From Polynucleobacter yangtzensis (GTDB lineage: Bacteria > Pseudomonadota > Gammaproteobacteria > Burkholderiales > Burkholderiaceae), in NCBI RefSeq assembly GCF_001595965.1, contig NZ_LOJI01000035.1, positions 257,770 to 321,769 of the forward strand: DNA of 64,000 bases, in the 5' to 3' direction. The notes under the pieces are model-generated. The model did not search any database. It saw nothing but the letters and a program-made list of their open reading frames with translations, and was not told the origin of the DNA. This document shows, one piece after another, positions 34,508 to 47,002 of the stretch. Position numbers and translations under genes: made by a program. Every line of letters begins with the position of its first letter. Within the stretch, counting starts at the first letter, position 1.

Positions 34508-34521
34508 TTGATTTAAATCAA
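34508..34521 (-). promoter_or_regulatory. FNR/ANR-type binding site
   Basis: TTGATTTAAATCAA is a perfect match to the FNR consensus TTGAT-N4-ATCAA. It is centred about 78 bp upstream of the ATG of the eRF1-like gene and lies in the gap after the pseudouridine synthase gene, so it most likely activates the two-gene operon running down to 33774. Confidence 0.75.
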
Positions 34522-34544
34522 ATAGACTGAGTTAAAAAAATTTC

Positions 34545-35441
34545 CTAGAGTTCAAGGGTCTTTTGACTGGAAAAAGCCCTTAATTGATGGGTAATGGGAT
34601 CCGTAAAAGAGACTGCTTTTGCTAGCAATTGCAAAGGCTTAGAAAAGTCCAGGTCGTATTCCTGGTATGGCGTTAGAACAGGATAAATCTGATCGTTTTT
34701 AATGGGAATGTTTAGGGTATTGAGATGGCAACGCAGTTGATGCTTCTTTCCACTACCCGGTGTTAAACGATATCTCGCGAATGGAGACTTAATATCCAAA
34801 ATCTCAATCAAGGTATCTGAATTTGGCTCACCCTGCACTTCACACATCTGCAAGAAATGCTCAGACTCCTCTAGACGACTTTGATAAGTCATAGGGAGCT
34901 TTTGTTCGAGCTCTTTTGAGAAAGGCGCAATAGCCTCATAGACTTTGTTCACCGCTCTATCTCTAAACAGATTCTGGTATTGAGCACGCTCATTTGGATT
35001 AACCGAAAAGATAACTAAGCCAGCAGTGTCTCGATCAATGCGATGAATTGGGCTTAGCGTTTGTATGTCTGTGGTTTTCTTGAGGCGATTGAGCAAGGTT
35101 TGATGTAAATAAAGACCACTCGGTGTTACCGGCAAGAAATGGGGCTTATCGGCAACGAGAATATGTTCGTCTTGATAGAGAATTTTCTCTTCAAATGGAA
35201 TTTCTGGCTCGCGCTCTAACCTTCTGAAGTAAATTAAATGCGTATTAGGGAGATATGCATCATTGAGAGCTAGAGCATGGCCCTCTTGATCAAGAATCAG
35301 CCCTTCATTGAAACGAGATACCCATTCTTCTCTCGCAATATGAGGAAATTGTATGACAAAAAAGCTGAGCAAATTCGCATGAGCTTGATCAGCAGGTAGA
35401 TATACCCGCGATGCTGACACCCCTTCTGAATTAACTCTCAT
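34545..35441 (-). CDS. RluA-family RNA pseudouridine synthase
   Basis: Isomerises uridine to pseudouridine in tRNA or rRNA. It has 298 residues; the N-terminal part (about 1-85) is short and unlike a full S4 domain. The catalytic aspartate is in HRIDRDTAGLVIFS, and GSGKKHQLRCHLN near the C-terminus is the RluA-family RNA-binding loop. Overall it looks like the tRNA/rRNA RluA branch, but the exact uridine cannot be read. It is followed by the FNR box. No overlapping partners; probably a single-gene unit. Confidence 0.88.
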   Translation of the reverse strand: MRVNSEGVSASRVYLPADQAHANLLSFFVIQFPHIAREEWVSRFNEGLILDQEGHALALNDAYLPNTHLIYFRRLEREPEIPFEEKILYQDEHILVADKPHFLPVTPSGLYLHQTLLNRLKKTTDIQTLSPIHRIDRDTAGLVIFSVNPNERAQYQNLFRDRAVNKVYEAIAPFSKELEQKLPMTYQSRLEESEHFLQMCEVQGEPNSDTLIEILDIKSPFARYRLTPGSGKKHQLRCHLNTLNIPIKNDQIYPVLTPYQEYDLDFSKPLQLLAKAVSFTDPITHQLRAFSSQKTLEL

Positions 35442-35515
35442 AACACCCCATTAGCAAATGCTTTTTGGTTACTAGTTTAAATTAATCATCTGTACGGTTT
35501 TCTATTTAGCTTCTC

Positions 35516-35550
35516 CTCAAAAGAAGAGCCACCCTAAGGCGGCTCTTCTT
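35516..35550 (-). terminator. Terminator after Bug receptor gene
   Basis: The minus strand forms a 13-bp stem AAGAAGAGCCGCC/GGTGGCTCTTCTT with one G-T pair and a TTAG loop, followed by TTG and a short purine run. It starts 16 bp after the stop of the Bug gene at 35566. Confidence 0.85.
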
Positions 35551-35565
35551 CAAAGTGTTTGAAAC

Positions 35566-36558
35566 TTAGTCTGCGTAAATACCTGCAGACTTAATGATTG
35601 GAGTCCACAAATCAATCTGTGCCTTCAAATGCTTTTTCAAGCCTTCTGGGCTGGCATTTGCTTGTGATGGAATCTCTACACCCAACTCAGCCATATGCTG
35701 CTTATAGAGAGGATCCTGAATTGCACCTTGTAATGCCTTAGCCAACTTATCCATCTCTGCCTTAGGAGTTCCCTTTGGCGCATATACGCCATGCCAAACT
35801 TTAACTTCAAAGTTCTTCAAGCCCTGCTCATTCAATGTAGGAATCTTGTCAAAGGCTTTAATGCGCTGCATAGTTGTTGAACCATAAGGCTTCACTGTAT
35901 TGGTAGCCAACTGACCTGAGAGGTTGGTTGTCTGGTCACACATCAACTGCACTTGACCACCGATTAAGTCTGTCAATGCAGGCGCAGTACCTTTGTAAGG
36001 AACGGTTGTTAAATCCAACTGAATACGGCTCATGAAGAGCAAGCCACACAAGTGACTAGCAGAGCCCACGCCAGCATTGGCATAAGCAATCTTGCTAACG
36101 TTAGCTTTCATGTACGGGAGAAGTTCTTGATAGTTTTTTGGTGGCAGGTCTTTATTGCCAACCAAAATCATTGGAACGTCAGCAACCTGACCAACATACT
36201 CGTAATCATTCATTGGATCAAAGCCCAAGTTTTTATACAAAGCTGGTGCTGTAGACATGCCAATGTGATGAATCAATAATGTGTAGCCGTCATTCTTGGA
36301 GTTAATCACTCGCTTAGCAGCAATGGTGCCACCTGCACCAGGACTGTTATCCACGATCACTTGGCCTTTGAGCTGCTTACCCATAGCCAGAGCAAGTTCA
36401 CGTGCAACCTTATCGGTTGGTCCGCCAGCGGAGAATGGGACAACTAATGTAATTGGGCGATCACCAGGGAAGTCAGCTGCTTTGGCAGCAGAAATGCTGA
36501 CTCCTAATGCACACAGCGAAATTGCTGCAATGCGGAAAATTGATTTAGACATTTTCAC
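35566..36558 (-). CDS. Bug/TctC-type periplasmic solute-binding protein
   Basis: Second Bug receptor in the window. About 330 residues; signal peptide ending AKAA near residue 27. Typical features are PITLVVPFSAGGPTDKVARELA, VIVDNSPGAGGTIAAKRV and YANAGVGSASHLCGLLF. Start is either GTG 36558 or ATG 36552 (MSKSIFRI); AGG spacing favours GTG slightly, the sequence MSKSIF looks natural, so it is open by two residues. No TctAB genes nearby. It is a single-gene unit ending at a clear terminator. The carboxylate it binds is unknown. Confidence 0.9.
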   Translation of the reverse strand: MKMSKSIFRIAAISLCALGVSISAAKAADFPGDRPITLVVPFSAGGPTDKVARELALAMGKQLKGQVIVDNSPGAGGTIAAKRVINSKNDGYTLLIHHIGMSTAPALYKNLGFDPMNDYEYVGQVADVPMILVGNKDLPPKNYQELLPYMKANVSKIAYANAGVGSASHLCGLLFMSRIQLDLTTVPYKGTAPALTDLIGGQVQLMCDQTTNLSGQLATNTVKPYGSTTMQRIKAFDKIPTLNEQGLKNFEVKVWHGVYAPKGTPKAEMDKLAKALQGAIQDPLYKQHMAELGVEIPSQANASPEGLKKHLKAQIDLWTPIIKSAGIYAD

Positions 36559-36648
36559 AGTAACCTAGCCTTTCGTGATTTAACAAATAATCTAATAGTT
36601 TAGAGAATTTGTTACTTCAACGGGGGAAATTCTCAGCAAAAACGTTGT

Positions 36649-37701
36649 CTAATTACGTAAGGTATTGAAATAACGGTCTTTTATCCTCAGAGCAACCGCA
36701 ACCAAGCCAATCATGATGGGAACCTCAACGAGTGGCCCGATCACCGCTGCAAATGCCGCTCCTGAATTAATACCAAATACGGCAATGGCAACTGCAATAG
36801 CGAGTTCAAAATTATTACTCGAAGCTGTGAAAGACAAAGTACAGCAGCGCTTGTAATCCATCCCCATCTTGGTCGTTATAACAAAGGTAATCACAAACAT
36901 CACACCGAAGTAAACGAGCAGTGGAATGGCAATAGTTAATACATCGCCAGGTAACTGCAGAATCAATTTGCCTTTCAAGCTAAACATCACCACGATTGTG
37001 AATAACAAGGCGATTAAAGTGATCTTCCCAATCTTTGGCACAAAGTGTTCGTGATACCACTCTTTAGAGACAAATTTAAGTGTGATGTATCTAGTGAGTA
37101 ATCCGGCAATACAAGGAATACCCAGGTAGATAAAGACTGTTTTAGCTATTTCGGCAATGGTGATGCTGACATTAGAGCCAGCCAATCCGAAGTATGGTGG
37201 CAGTACTGTTAAAAAGAAATAGGCATACAGACTAAAGAATAGAACCTGAAAAATGGCATTAAATGCTACCAAGCCAGCTGCATATTCTGTAGAGCCTTTA
37301 GCAATGTCATTCCAAACAATCACCATGGCGATACACGGCGCAATGCCTATCAAGATCAGTCCAGCCATGTACTCTGGTTGGTCAGGCACAAATGTAATCG
37401 CCAGAATAAACATAAATGCAGGTGCAATGATCCAGTTCATTAGGAAGGCAATGGCAAAGATCTTCTTATCTCTAAAGACGTCTGGCAAGTCTTCGTAGCG
37501 AACCTTTGCGAACGGTGGATACATCATCAAAATCAAGCCAATGGCAATGGGGTAATTGGTGCTACCCACCTGAAATGAGTTGATGAATCCCTCTACTCCA
37601 GGAAAAAAGTATCCCAAGCCTATGCCCAACGCCATGGCGATAAAGATCCATACTGTTAAGTAGCGATCTAGAAAAGACAGTTTTTTAGTTAGTGAAGTCA
37701 T
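36649..37701 (-). CDS. acr3: Arsenite efflux transporter, ACR3 family
   Basis: Inner-membrane As(III) exporter. It has 350 residues and about ten membrane segments. The ACR3 signature is in [26 protein letters not shown], where the conserved cysteine (in APCIAMV) and surrounding residues take part in transport, and [19 protein letters not shown] near residue 300. Its ATG overlaps the arsC stop by 4 bp. Together with arsC and arsR it forms a complete three-gene arsenic operon without arsA, arsD or arsH. Confidence 0.95.
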   Translation of the reverse strand: MTSLTKKLSFLDRYLTVWIFIAMALGIGLGYFFPGVEGFINSFQVGSTNYPIAIGLILMMYPPFAKVRYEDLPDVFRDKKIFAIAFLMNWIIAPAFMFILAITFVPDQPEYMAGLILIGIAPCIAMVIVWNDIAKGSTEYAAGLVAFNAIFQVLFFSLYAYFFLTVLPPYFGLAGSNVSITIAEIAKTVFIYLGIPCIAGLLTRYITLKFVSKEWYHEHFVPKIGKITLIALLFTIVVMFSLKGKLILQLPGDVLTIAIPLLVYFGVMFVITFVITTKMGMDYKRCCTLSFTASSNNFELAIAVAIAVFGINSGAAFAAVIGPLVEVPIMIGLVAVALRIKDRYFNTLRN

Positions 37702-38189
37702 GATGCTGTTGGTATCTGTGCGTGAATGTTCTTGAGACTCATGGAATCTAATTTATCTAATGGCATTGCTGCCAAGATATCGATGCGCTTTTTGAGACCA
37801 TTCATCACCTCATTAAAAGCTGCCCTCTTTTCTATATCAGTGCCCTGCACTTTGGATGGGTCTGGAAAGCCCCAGTGTGCCGTTACTGGATTACCAGGCC
37901 AGAATGGGCAGACCTCACCCGCAGCATTGTCGCAAACAGTAACGATGAAATCCATCTTAGGCGCATTGGGCTCACCAAAAACGTCCCAGCTTTTGGATTT
38001 GAGTAAGGCGCGGTCCATACCAAGTTCCACAGCGATATCTGCCGCAATCGGATTAACACTGGTTCCAGGTGTAGAGCCTGCTGAGAAACCTCTTAACTTG
38101 CCACTTGGATGTGTAGAGGCCAATGCCTCCCCCAAGATTGAGCGCGCTGAATTATGAGTGCAAAGAAAAAGAATGTTGTATTGCTTCAT
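37698..38189 (-). CDS. arsC: Arsenate reductase, low-molecular-weight phosphatase type
   Basis: Reduces arsenate to arsenite for export by Acr3. The 163 residues show the PTP loop CTHNSAR (Cys10-Arg16). A second Cys pair occurs in [17 protein letters not shown], which provides the disulfide relay in the thioredoxin- or glutaredoxin-coupled group. The aspartate in WGFPDPS completes the site. ATGA overlap with both arsR and acr3 shows tight translational coupling. Confidence 0.93.
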   Translation of the reverse strand: MKQYNILFLCTHNSARSILGEALASTHPSGKLRGFSAGSTPGTSVNPIAADIAVELGMDRALLKSKSWDVFGEPNAPKMDFIVTVCDNAAGEVCPFWPGNPVTAHWGFPDPSKVQGTDIEKRAAFNEVMNGLKKRIDILAAMPLDKLDSMSLKNIHAQIPTAS

Positions 38190-38515
38190 ACCGATTTAGA
38201 GCTTTTGACTACTTTGACAGTGCCGCAATCTTTCCCACCACAGCAGTTTTCTAATAAAAATTCACTGAGATTTTGTACAAGCTTGGCATTCGGTCGATAA
38301 ATTAAGTTCCTACTCTGCCTCTCAACAATTAAGAGATCAGCATGAACTAGCTCCTTGAGATGAAAACTCAAAGTAGCATTCGGAATACCCAACTTCTCAA
38401 TAATTTGACTTGGTGTTAGACCAACATCCCCTCGCTGCACAATCAAACGAAAGACATTGAGTCTAGATTCTTGGCCTAAAGCCAAAAAAGCTTGAACAGC
38501 ATCTATATTTTTCAT
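38186..38515 (-). CDS. arsR: ArsR family arsenic-responsive repressor
   Basis: Winged-helix repressor of the ars operon. Starting at ATG 38515 gives 109 residues; an in-frame ATG at 38560 would add 15 hydrophobic residues and run over the operator. The DNA-binding part is SQIIEKLGIPNATLSFHLKELVHADLL. The classical ELCVCDL metal site is missing; instead Cys91, Cys92 and Cys97 lie at the C-terminus (NCCGGKDC), like the three-cysteine As(III) site of Acidithiobacillus ArsR. An inverted repeat overlaps its start. Confidence 0.92.
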   Translation of the reverse strand: MKNIDAVQAFLALGQESRLNVFRLIVQRGDVGLTPSQIIEKLGIPNATLSFHLKELVHADLLIVERQSRNLIYRPNAKLVQNLSEFLLENCCGGKDCGTVKVVKSSKSV

Positions 38516-38540
38516 ATTTCCAATTATATAGAAATATATG
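38513..38540 (-). promoter_or_regulatory. Probable ArsR operator/promoter
   Basis: Imperfect inverted repeat CATATTTC-N10-GAAATATATG surrounds the arsR start, in a strongly AT-rich stretch. ArsR proteins usually bind such ATA-rich dyads. It ends about 10 bp from the tex terminator hairpin. Confidence 0.5.
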
Positions 38541-38549
38541 ACAGAAATA

Positions 38550-38572
38550 TTACAGGCCACTAGGGCCTGTAA
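38550..38572 (-). terminator. Hairpin terminator after tex
   Basis: Minus-strand stem TTACAGGCC/GGCCTGTAA (9 bp, loop CTAGT) followed by TATTTC. It lies about 35 bp beyond the tex stop and just before the ars promoter, so it insulates the two units. Confidence 0.75.
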
Positions 38573-38607
38573 TTACTTTGATACTTAGCTTGAGATTGGT
38601 CTTCTCT

Positions 38608-40971
38608 TTACTTTTTGAGCTTACCAAATGCCGCTGCCATCGCATTATTGACGGGTGGAGCCTGTCTTCTGTCCTCTTGAGACTTTCTAGGCTCGGCTGT
38701 TCTGGGACGATTTGGGGCTCTTTGTTCGGGCTTAGCACCTGCTTTAGAACTCTCCCTTGGCGCTTCATCTGATAAGCGCATTGTTAAGGCAATGCGTTTG
38801 CGCTTTTCATCCACCTCAAGCACTTTGACCTTCACTACCTGCCCTGCTTTAACAACACTATGCGGATCCTTAACAAAGGTATTAGATAAAGCAGAAATAT
38901 GCACCAAGCCATCTTGATGTACGCCAATATCGACAAAGGCGCCAAAGGCCGCTACGTTAGTAACAACACCTTCCAGAATCATGTCCGCTTTCAGATCGCT
39001 AATCTTTTCTACACCATCTTTAAAAGTTGCAGTAGTAAATTCAGGACGCGGATCGCGGCCAGGCTTCTCCAATTCCTTAATGATGTCGGTTACTGTCGGC
39101 ACACCAAACTGACCATCGGCATACTTTTCTGGTGAGAGTGATTTAAGAAGACTGGAATCGCCAATCACTTCTTTTACACCCTTCTTAATATCTTTCAGAA
39201 TCTTTTCAACCAATGGATAGGATTCTGGATGGACTGCAGAGGCATCCAATGGATCATCGCCATTCATGATGCGTAAGAATCCAGCCGCTTGCTCGTAGGT
39301 CTTTTCGCCAAGACGCGGAACACTCTTGAGATCTGCTCTCGATTTAAATGCGCCCTTGCTATCACGGTAAGCCACAATACCTTCCGCTACGGTAGAACTT
39401 AGCCCTGAAACCCTTGCCAGCAATGGCGCAGAGGCTGTATTCACATCTACGCCAACAGCGTTAACACAATCCTCCACAACTGCAACCAATGATTTGGCCA
39501 ATTGGGTTTGCATCACATCATGCTGATACTGACCCACACCAATTGATTTAGGATCGATCTTGACCAACTCTGCAAGTGGATCTTGTAAGCGCCTGGCGAT
39601 AGATACTGCGCCTCGCAATGAAACATCTATCCCTGGCAATTCTTTTGAAGCGTACTCCGATGCAGAATAAACAGATGCACCCGCTTCAGAGACAACAATC
39701 TTGGTCAGCTTTAACTCAGGCTTTGCTTTAATAAGCTCTTGAGCCAATTTATCGGTCTCACGCGATGCCGTGCCATTACCAATAGAGATTAAAGTCGCAT
39801 TATGCTTCTCGGCCAATTTAGCCAAGGTATACAATGAACCTGCCCAATCATTCTTGGGCTGGTGAGGATAGATCACATCGGTATCAACCACTTTGCCCGT
39901 GGCATCTACTACCGCCACCTTCACACCAGTTCGCATACCAGGATCAAGACCAATCGTTACTCTAGGGCCAGCTGGAGCGGCCAAGAGCAGGTCCTTTAGG
40001 TTGCGGGCAAATACATTGATTGCCTCGGTTTCTGAGCGCTCACGCAAGGCAGTCATGAGTTCTGACTCTAGATGTAAGGAGCACTTGATGCGCCAAGTCC
40101 AGCGCACAGTATCAGCCAACCATGTATCGGCTGGACGGCCATCATTTTTAATCTTGAAGTGATTAGCAATACGATTCTCACAAGGATTGTGAGGTGAATC
40201 CCACTTTGGCTTCTCTTCTTCAGAATCTAAACGCAAGCTCACCATCAGTATTTGCTCACGGCGACCTCTAAATAAAGCTAAAGCGCGATGCGAAGGAATG
40301 GCTTTAATGGGTTCGGAGTAATCAAAGTAGTCTGCAAACTTTTCACCCTCTTGCTCTTTGCCAGCAATCACTTTGGACTCTACTACTCCGTGGTCTTGCA
40401 AATACTCTCTAAGTGACTGAACTAGCGCGGCGTCTTCAGCAAAACGCTCCATCAGAATCTGACGAGCACCTTCGAGAGCAGTCTTGGTGTCAGGTACCCC
40501 AGGGTTACTGGTTCCATCCACTTCAAATGCTTCTTTAATGTATTTAGCAGCTTCTGTTTCAGGATCTAAATTAGAGTTAGCGAGCAAATCATTTGCTAGC
40601 GACTCTAAGCCAGCCTCCAAAGCAATCTGTGCTTTAGTTCTGCGCTTGGGCTTGTAAGGGAGGTATAGGTCCTCTAAGCGAGTTTTATCCTCTGCCAGCA
40701 TGATGGCTTTGAGTAACTCCGGCGTCATCTTGCCCTGCTCTTCAATTGAAGCAACAATCGTTTTACGACGATCTTCTAATTCACGAAGGTAACTCAGACG
40801 CTCTTCCAATAGGCGTAACTGTGCATCATCTAGGCCACCAGTTGCTTCTTTGCGATACCGGGCGATAAACGGCACAGTTGCACCCTCATCCATCAAAGCG
40901 ATGGCAGCTGCTACTTGGGCGGGTTTAGCGGAAAGTTCTTGGGCAAGACGTTGTTCTATTGATGGCAGCAT
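38608..40971 (-). CDS. tex: Tex-family transcription accessory protein
   Basis: Conserved nucleic-acid-binding protein that influences transcription and RNA handling. At 787 residues it has the Tex layout: N-terminal helical region, YqgF/RNase H-like domain ([16 protein letters not shown]), helix-hairpin-helix pair ([25 protein letters not shown]), and an S1 domain (about 655-725, [26 protein letters not shown]). A basic, disordered C-terminal tail of about 60 residues follows. It is a single transcription unit ending at the hairpin at 38550. Confidence 0.96.
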   Translation of the reverse strand: MLPSIEQRLAQELSAKPAQVAAAIALMDEGATVPFIARYRKEATGGLDDAQLRLLEERLSYLRELEDRRKTIVASIEEQGKMTPELLKAIMLAEDKTRLEDLYLPYKPKRRTKAQIALEAGLESLANDLLANSNLDPETEAAKYIKEAFEVDGTSNPGVPDTKTALEGARQILMERFAEDAALVQSLREYLQDHGVVESKVIAGKEQEGEKFADYFDYSEPIKAIPSHRALALFRGRREQILMVSLRLDSEEEKPKWDSPHNPCENRIANHFKIKNDGRPADTWLADTVRWTWRIKCSLHLESELMTALRERSETEAINVFARNLKDLLLAAPAGPRVTIGLDPGMRTGVKVAVVDATGKVVDTDVIYPHQPKNDWAGSLYTLAKLAEKHNATLISIGNGTASRETDKLAQELIKAKPELKLTKIVVSEAGASVYSASEYASKELPGIDVSLRGAVSIARRLQDPLAELVKIDPKSIGVGQYQHDVMQTQLAKSLVAVVEDCVNAVGVDVNTASAPLLARVSGLSSTVAEGIVAYRDSKGAFKSRADLKSVPRLGEKTYEQAAGFLRIMNGDDPLDASAVHPESYPLVEKILKDIKKGVKEVIGDSSLLKSLSPEKYADGQFGVPTVTDIIKELEKPGRDPRPEFTTATFKDGVEKISDLKADMILEGVVTNVAAFGAFVDIGVHQDGLVHISALSNTFVKDPHSVVKAGQVVKVKVLEVDEKRKRIALTMRLSDEAPRESSKAGAKPEQRAPNRPRTAEPRKSQEDRRQAPPVNNAMAAAFGKLKK

Positions 40972-41029
40972 TTATTTTATTTTCTTACTCTGATGCGTTC
41001 TATTTTTGGAATATTGGTATTGATTGAAG

Positions 41030-41059
41030 AACAAAAGCCACCCGTAGGTGACTTTTGTT
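41030..41059 (-). terminator. Rho-independent terminator after typA
   Basis: Minus-strand stem AACAAAAGTCACC/GGTGGCTTTTGTT with a TACG loop and one G-T pair; 13 bp, the T-rich arm serving as the U-tract. It begins 16 bp after the typA stop and probably ends the long rimP-to-typA unit. Confidence 0.88.
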
Positions 41060-41075
41060 GTGTAGCAAAGCTAGC

Positions 41076-42893
<1,818 letters not shown>

Positions 42894-42940
42894 GTGAAGC
42901 TTCTAAAGTTAAAGATAAGTAAAAGGGTTATAAATAATGT

Positions 42941-43852
42941 TTAATGTGCCTGCGAAATTAAGCGTTTCGGATGTAAAACTCCAGAGCGCCAATCAGCAGT
43001 ACCAATAAAGTTATGGGGAGCAGCAGTTGCGCGATAGATGCGAACTAATGCCTCGATAGAAGGTAAATTGAGCGGAACACGTTGCCCCATCTCCAGGCGC
43101 TTAGCCTGTTGCTCATCCACCGTGAGGTGTGGCAATGTTTGTAAGAGCGCATCTACTGGCAATATATAGTCAGCAGTATTTTGTAGGCCGCTTTGGATTG
43201 ATTCGATCGTAAAAGACTGCTCGAGAGTTAGGTGCCCTACTTCAGTACGGCGCAAGCCCACTAAATGCGCACCGCAACCCAGCGCGTTACCAATATCTTC
43301 AGCCAGAACACGAATATAGGTGCCCTTGCTGCAACTCACTTCTAGAGTAGCTTCTGGCCAGTTGATATTAGTCCAGCGAATGGAGTGAATAATGATGTCA
43401 CGTGGTGCGCGTTCTAATTCAACACCAGCACGAGCATATTCATAAAGAGGTTTGCCATCACGCTTCAAAGCCGAATACATTGGCGGTACTTGAGAAATGG
43501 CACCAGTAAATTTAGGTAGCAGCGCATCTAAGGCGGCTTTTATTTCTGCATCACTTGAGAATGCTGGTAAAGGCAACTCTTCAATAATTTGGCCTTCTGC
43601 ATCACCTGTATCAGTGCGTGAACCAAATTTCACTTGGGCAATATAAGTTTTATCAGCCTCGAGCAAGTCTTGGGAATACTTAGTAGCTTCACCTAAGCAG
43701 ATAGGCAGCAGACCAGTAGCCATCGGATCTAAAGTACCGGTGTGCCCTGCTTTATCAGCGTTAAAAGCGCGCTTGACGGCAGTAACTGCCCCCTGTGAAC
43801 TCATTCCAGCAGGTTTATCTAGCAGCACTACGCCGTCGATTCTAATGGCCAT
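42941..43852 (-). CDS. truB: tRNA pseudouridine(55) synthase TruB
   Basis: Makes Psi55 in the T-loop of tRNAs. The 303 residues are typical. The N-terminal LLDKPAGMSSQGAV and the catalytic Asp42 in GHTGTLDPMATG are intact, and KGTYIRVLAEDIGNALGCGAHL marks the RNA-binding core. It lies 3 bp downstream of rbfA, as in many proteobacterial nusA-infB operons. A C-terminal PUA-like region is short. Confidence 0.96.
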   Translation of the reverse strand: MAIRIDGVVLLDKPAGMSSQGAVTAVKRAFNADKAGHTGTLDPMATGLLPICLGEATKYSQDLLEADKTYIAQVKFGSRTDTGDAEGQIIEELPLPAFSSDAEIKAALDALLPKFTGAISQVPPMYSALKRDGKPLYEYARAGVELERAPRDIIIHSIRWTNINWPEATLEVSCSKGTYIRVLAEDIGNALGCGAHLVGLRRTEVGHLTLEQSFTIESIQSGLQNTADYILPVDALLQTLPHLTVDEQQAKRLEMGQRVPLNLPSIEALVRIYRATAAPHNFIGTADWRSGVLHPKRLISQAH

Positions 43853-43855
43853 GAA

Positions 43856-44224
43856 TTACTTAGTCTCGTCTTTTTGATCGCTCTCGACTGCCTGATCGAT
43901 CAAACGAGACATTTCTATGCCATGCTCAACTGAGCTGTCATAGTGAAAATGCAATGTAGGCACTGTATGAATGTGCAAACGTTTAAACAGCAATGAATGT
44001 AAGTAACCCGCTTTTTCCTGGAGCGCTTTTAAAGCATGTTCAGGCTCAGCACCCAAAACAGTAAAGAACACTTTGGCATGCGCTAAGTCCGGCGTGAGCT
44101 CGATACTTTGCAAAGTAATCAAACCTAAGCTTGGACTGCGCAATTCACGAGGAATGAGCTCGGCCAGGTCTCGCTGAATTTGATCGGCGAGACGCTGGTT
44201 GCGATGCGGGCTAGTCTTATGCAT
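43856..44224 (-). CDS. rbfA: 30S ribosome-binding factor RbfA
   Basis: Late 30S maturation and cold-adaptation factor. The 122-residue KH-like fold shows [30 protein letters not shown] and the central kinked helix-strand ([10 protein letters not shown]). Located between infB (5 bp upstream) and truB. Length and position are standard. Confidence 0.95.
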   Translation of the reverse strand: MHKTSPHRNQRLADQIQRDLAELIPRELRSPSLGLITLQSIELTPDLAHAKVFFTVLGAEPEHALKALQEKAGYLHSLLFKRLHIHTVPTLHFHYDSSVEHGIEMSRLIDQAVESDQKDETK

Positions 44225-44229
44225 ATTGC

Positions 44230-46989
44230 TTAGAGTGAACGTGCAACTTCAGTTATTTCAAACACCTCGAGCTGATCGCCTTCTTTGATGTCGTTGTAGC
44301 CTTTTAATGACAAGCCACACTCAACACCGGCACGAACTTCTTTCGCGTCATCTTTGAAGCGCTTGAGGGAATCAAGCTCACCTGTCCAAACAACCACGTT
44401 ATCGCGTAAGAGACGAACACTTGAAGTACGTTTAACGATACCGTCAACGACCAAGCAACCAGCAATTGCGCCAACTTTTGATACCAAGAAGACTTGACGA
44501 ATCTCAACGAGACCAGTGATTTCTTCCTTCTTATCTGGTGTCAACATTCCGCTCAGAGCCAATTTCACTTCATCAACTGCGTCATAAATAATGTTGTGAT
44601 AACGAATATCAACGCCATTGTTCTCGGCTAACTTACGTGCAGCGGCATCAGCGCGAGAGTTAAATCCAAAAATCACTGCCTTAGAGGCAACCGCTAAGTT
44701 AACGTCAGTTTCAGTAATGCCGCCCACAGCAGCGTGAACGATTTGCACCTTCACCTCTGGAGTAGAAAGCTTCATTAATGATTGAGCCAAAGCTTCTTGT
44801 GAACCTTGAACGTCTGCCTTAATGATCAGCGGTAACAACTTAGCTTCAACTGCGCCTTCTTCCATGTTTTCCATCATGGTTTCAAGCTTGAATGCCTGCT
44901 GTTTAGCCAACTTCACATCACGGAACTTGCCTTGACGGAATAATGCAATCTCACGAGCTTTACGCTCATCAGGGACTACTTGCACCGCCTCGCCTGCAGC
45001 AGGAACTTCTGACAAACCTTGGATTTCCACTGGAATTGATGGGCCAGCCTCATTACAAGGCTTACCGTTTTCATCCAACATCGCACGTACACGACCAAAT
45101 GTAGAGCCTGCTAGCAACATGTCGCCACGCTTAAGCGTTCCAGATTGAACCAAGATGGTTGCAACTGGGCCCTTACCTTTGTCCAAACGCGCCTCAATGA
45201 CCAAACCTTGGGCTGGCGCATCTTTAGGAGCCTTGAGTTCCAGAATTTCAGCTTGCAAGAGAACGTTCTCTAGCAAAGCATCAATGCCTTCACCTGTTTT
45301 AGCGGACACTGGAATAAATGGCACATCGCCACCGTATTCTTCAGGAACAACCTGCTCAGCGACCAATTCTGTTTTAACGCGCTCAGAATTTGCTTCTGGT
45401 TTATCAATCTTATTGATTGCAACTACCAAAGGTACGCCACCTGCTACTGCATGGTGAATCGCTTCTTTAGTTTGTGGCATCACGCCGTCATCAGCAGCTA
45501 CTACCAAGATCACGATGTCAGTTGCTTTAGCACCGCGAGCACGCATTGCCGTAAAGGCTTCGTGACCCGGAGTATCCAAGAACGTAATCATGCCGCGTGG
45601 AGTTTCTACGTGGTACGCACCAATATGCTGGGTAATGCCACCAGCTTCACCGGTAGCGACTTTCGCTGCACGAATCTTATCGAGTAAAGATGTTTTACCG
45701 TGGTCAACGTGACCCATCACCGTTACAACTGGCGGACGTGGCAATAACTCTGCATCATGACCGTCAGTGCCGAGGTCCAAATCTGGATCATCTAATTTCG
45801 CAGCAAAGGCTTTGTGACCCATTTCTTCAACGATGATCATTGCAGTATCTTGATCAAGCACTTGGTTGATGGTGACCATTTGACCCATACCCATCAATAA
45901 CTTAATCACCTCTGCACTCTTCACTGCCATTGCATGAGCTAACTCAGCAACAGTAATCGTTTCTGGAACATGAACATCGCGTACTACTGGCTCAGTAGGC
46001 ACTTGGAAGTTTGTGTCGACGTTTGCTTCAGCGATTTGACGCTGCTTCTTACGGCCGCCACCTGAACGCCAACCACCAACACCACCAGATGTATCACCAC
46101 GAGTTTTTAAGCCACCAGGTTTCTTGGCGCCTTCTTCTTGCCATGTGGATGATGTTTCAGAAGATTTAATAGTCTTGCCGCCAACTTTGGTAACAGCCTT
46201 CTTCTTATCATCAGCACCTTCAACTTTTGCAGGCTTATGCAAAGTACCTTTTTTCGCTTCTTCGGCGGCAATTTCACTTGGTGCCTTCAGAACACGAGCA
46301 GGAGCACTCATCATGTCGCGAATCGCCAAAGCTTCCGCTTCAGCGGCAGCACGACGTACACGAATGTCAGCTAATTCTTTTTCCTTAGTTGCAGCTAAGT
46401 CTTTTGCAGCTTTGTCAGCAGTCGCCTTTTTCTCTGCGGCAACTGCAGCAGCATCCGGAGCATTATCTACAGGAGCAACTTCTTTCACTACTGGAGCGGC
46501 AACTTCTTTTTGACGCGCCTCTTCAGCCGCTTTCATTTCCGCTTCTTGACGAGCTAGCAACTCAGCTTGGCGAGTTGCCTCGGCTGCGCGTTTCTCTAAT
46601 TCTTCTTCAGAAATAACTGGTTTAGCTGGCGCAGCTTTAGCTGCCGCTTTCGCCGGAGCTTCCTGTGCCGCCGGCTCAGAAGCTTTGTCACCCGCCTTAA
46701 CGAGTACGCGCTTTTTACGTACTTCAACTTGCACAGTGCGAGTACGTCCAGCAGAGTCTGCTTGACGAATCTCTGAGCTTTCGCGCTTGATTAAAGTAAT
46801 CTTTTTGCGCGCGCCTGTATCAGCGCTACCATGCGCTTTTTTCAAGTGCTCGAGTAGGACAGTTTTGTCCTTCTCGGTAATGCTGTCGTCCTCAGAACCT
46901 TTTTCGATACCGGCCGCCTTCAACTGCTCCAAGAGGTCTGGCGCGGTACGTTTTAATTCTTTAGCGAGTACTTTTACTGTTGTTGCCAT
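44230..46989 (-). CDS. infB: Translation initiation factor IF-2
   Basis: GTPase that recruits fMet-tRNA to the 30S subunit. It has 919 residues: an IF2_N domain (1-60), a long Ala/Lys/Glu-rich linker (about 80-320), a second IF2_N-like motif, then the G-domain (GHVDHGKTS near 428, [16 protein letters not shown]), and C1/C2 domains. The G/S-rich stretch [16 protein letters not shown] precedes the core. No sign of damage. It follows nusA by 13 bp. Confidence 0.97.
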   Translation of the reverse strand: MATTVKVLAKELKRTAPDLLEQLKAAGIEKGSEDDSITEKDKTVLLEHLKKAHGSADTGARKKITLIKRESSEIRQADSAGRTRTVQVEVRKKRVLVKAGDKASEPAAQEAPAKAAAKAAPAKPVISEEELEKRAAEATRQAELLARQEAEMKAAEEARQKEVAAPVVKEVAPVDNAPDAAAVAAEKKATADKAAKDLAATKEKELADIRVRRAAAEAEALAIRDMMSAPARVLKAPSEIAAEEAKKGTLHKPAKVEGADDKKKAVTKVGGKTIKSSETSSTWQEEGAKKPGGLKTRGDTSGGVGGWRSGGGRKKQRQIAEANVDTNFQVPTEPVVRDVHVPETITVAELAHAMAVKSAEVIKLLMGMGQMVTINQVLDQDTAMIIVEEMGHKAFAAKLDDPDLDLGTDGHDAELLPRPPVVTVMGHVDHGKTSLLDKIRAAKVATGEAGGITQHIGAYHVETPRGMITFLDTPGHEAFTAMRARGAKATDIVILVVAADDGVMPQTKEAIHHAVAGGVPLVVAINKIDKPEANSERVKTELVAEQVVPEEYGGDVPFIPVSAKTGEGIDALLENVLLQAEILELKAPKDAPAQGLVIEARLDKGKGPVATILVQSGTLKRGDMLLAGSTFGRVRAMLDENGKPCNEAGPSIPVEIQGLSEVPAAGEAVQVVPDERKAREIALFRQGKFRDVKLAKQQAFKLETMMENMEEGAVEAKLLPLIIKADVQGSQEALAQSLMKLSTPEVKVQIVHAAVGGITETDVNLAVASKAVIFGFNSRADAAARKLAENNGVDIRYHNIIYDAVDEVKLALSGMLTPDKKEEITGLVEIRQVFLVSKVGAIAGCLVVDGIVKRTSSVRLLRDNVVVWTGELDSLKRFKDDAKEVRAGVECGLSLKGYNDIKEGDQLEVFEITEVARSL

Positions 46990-47002
46990 GCACTACTTCC
47001 TC

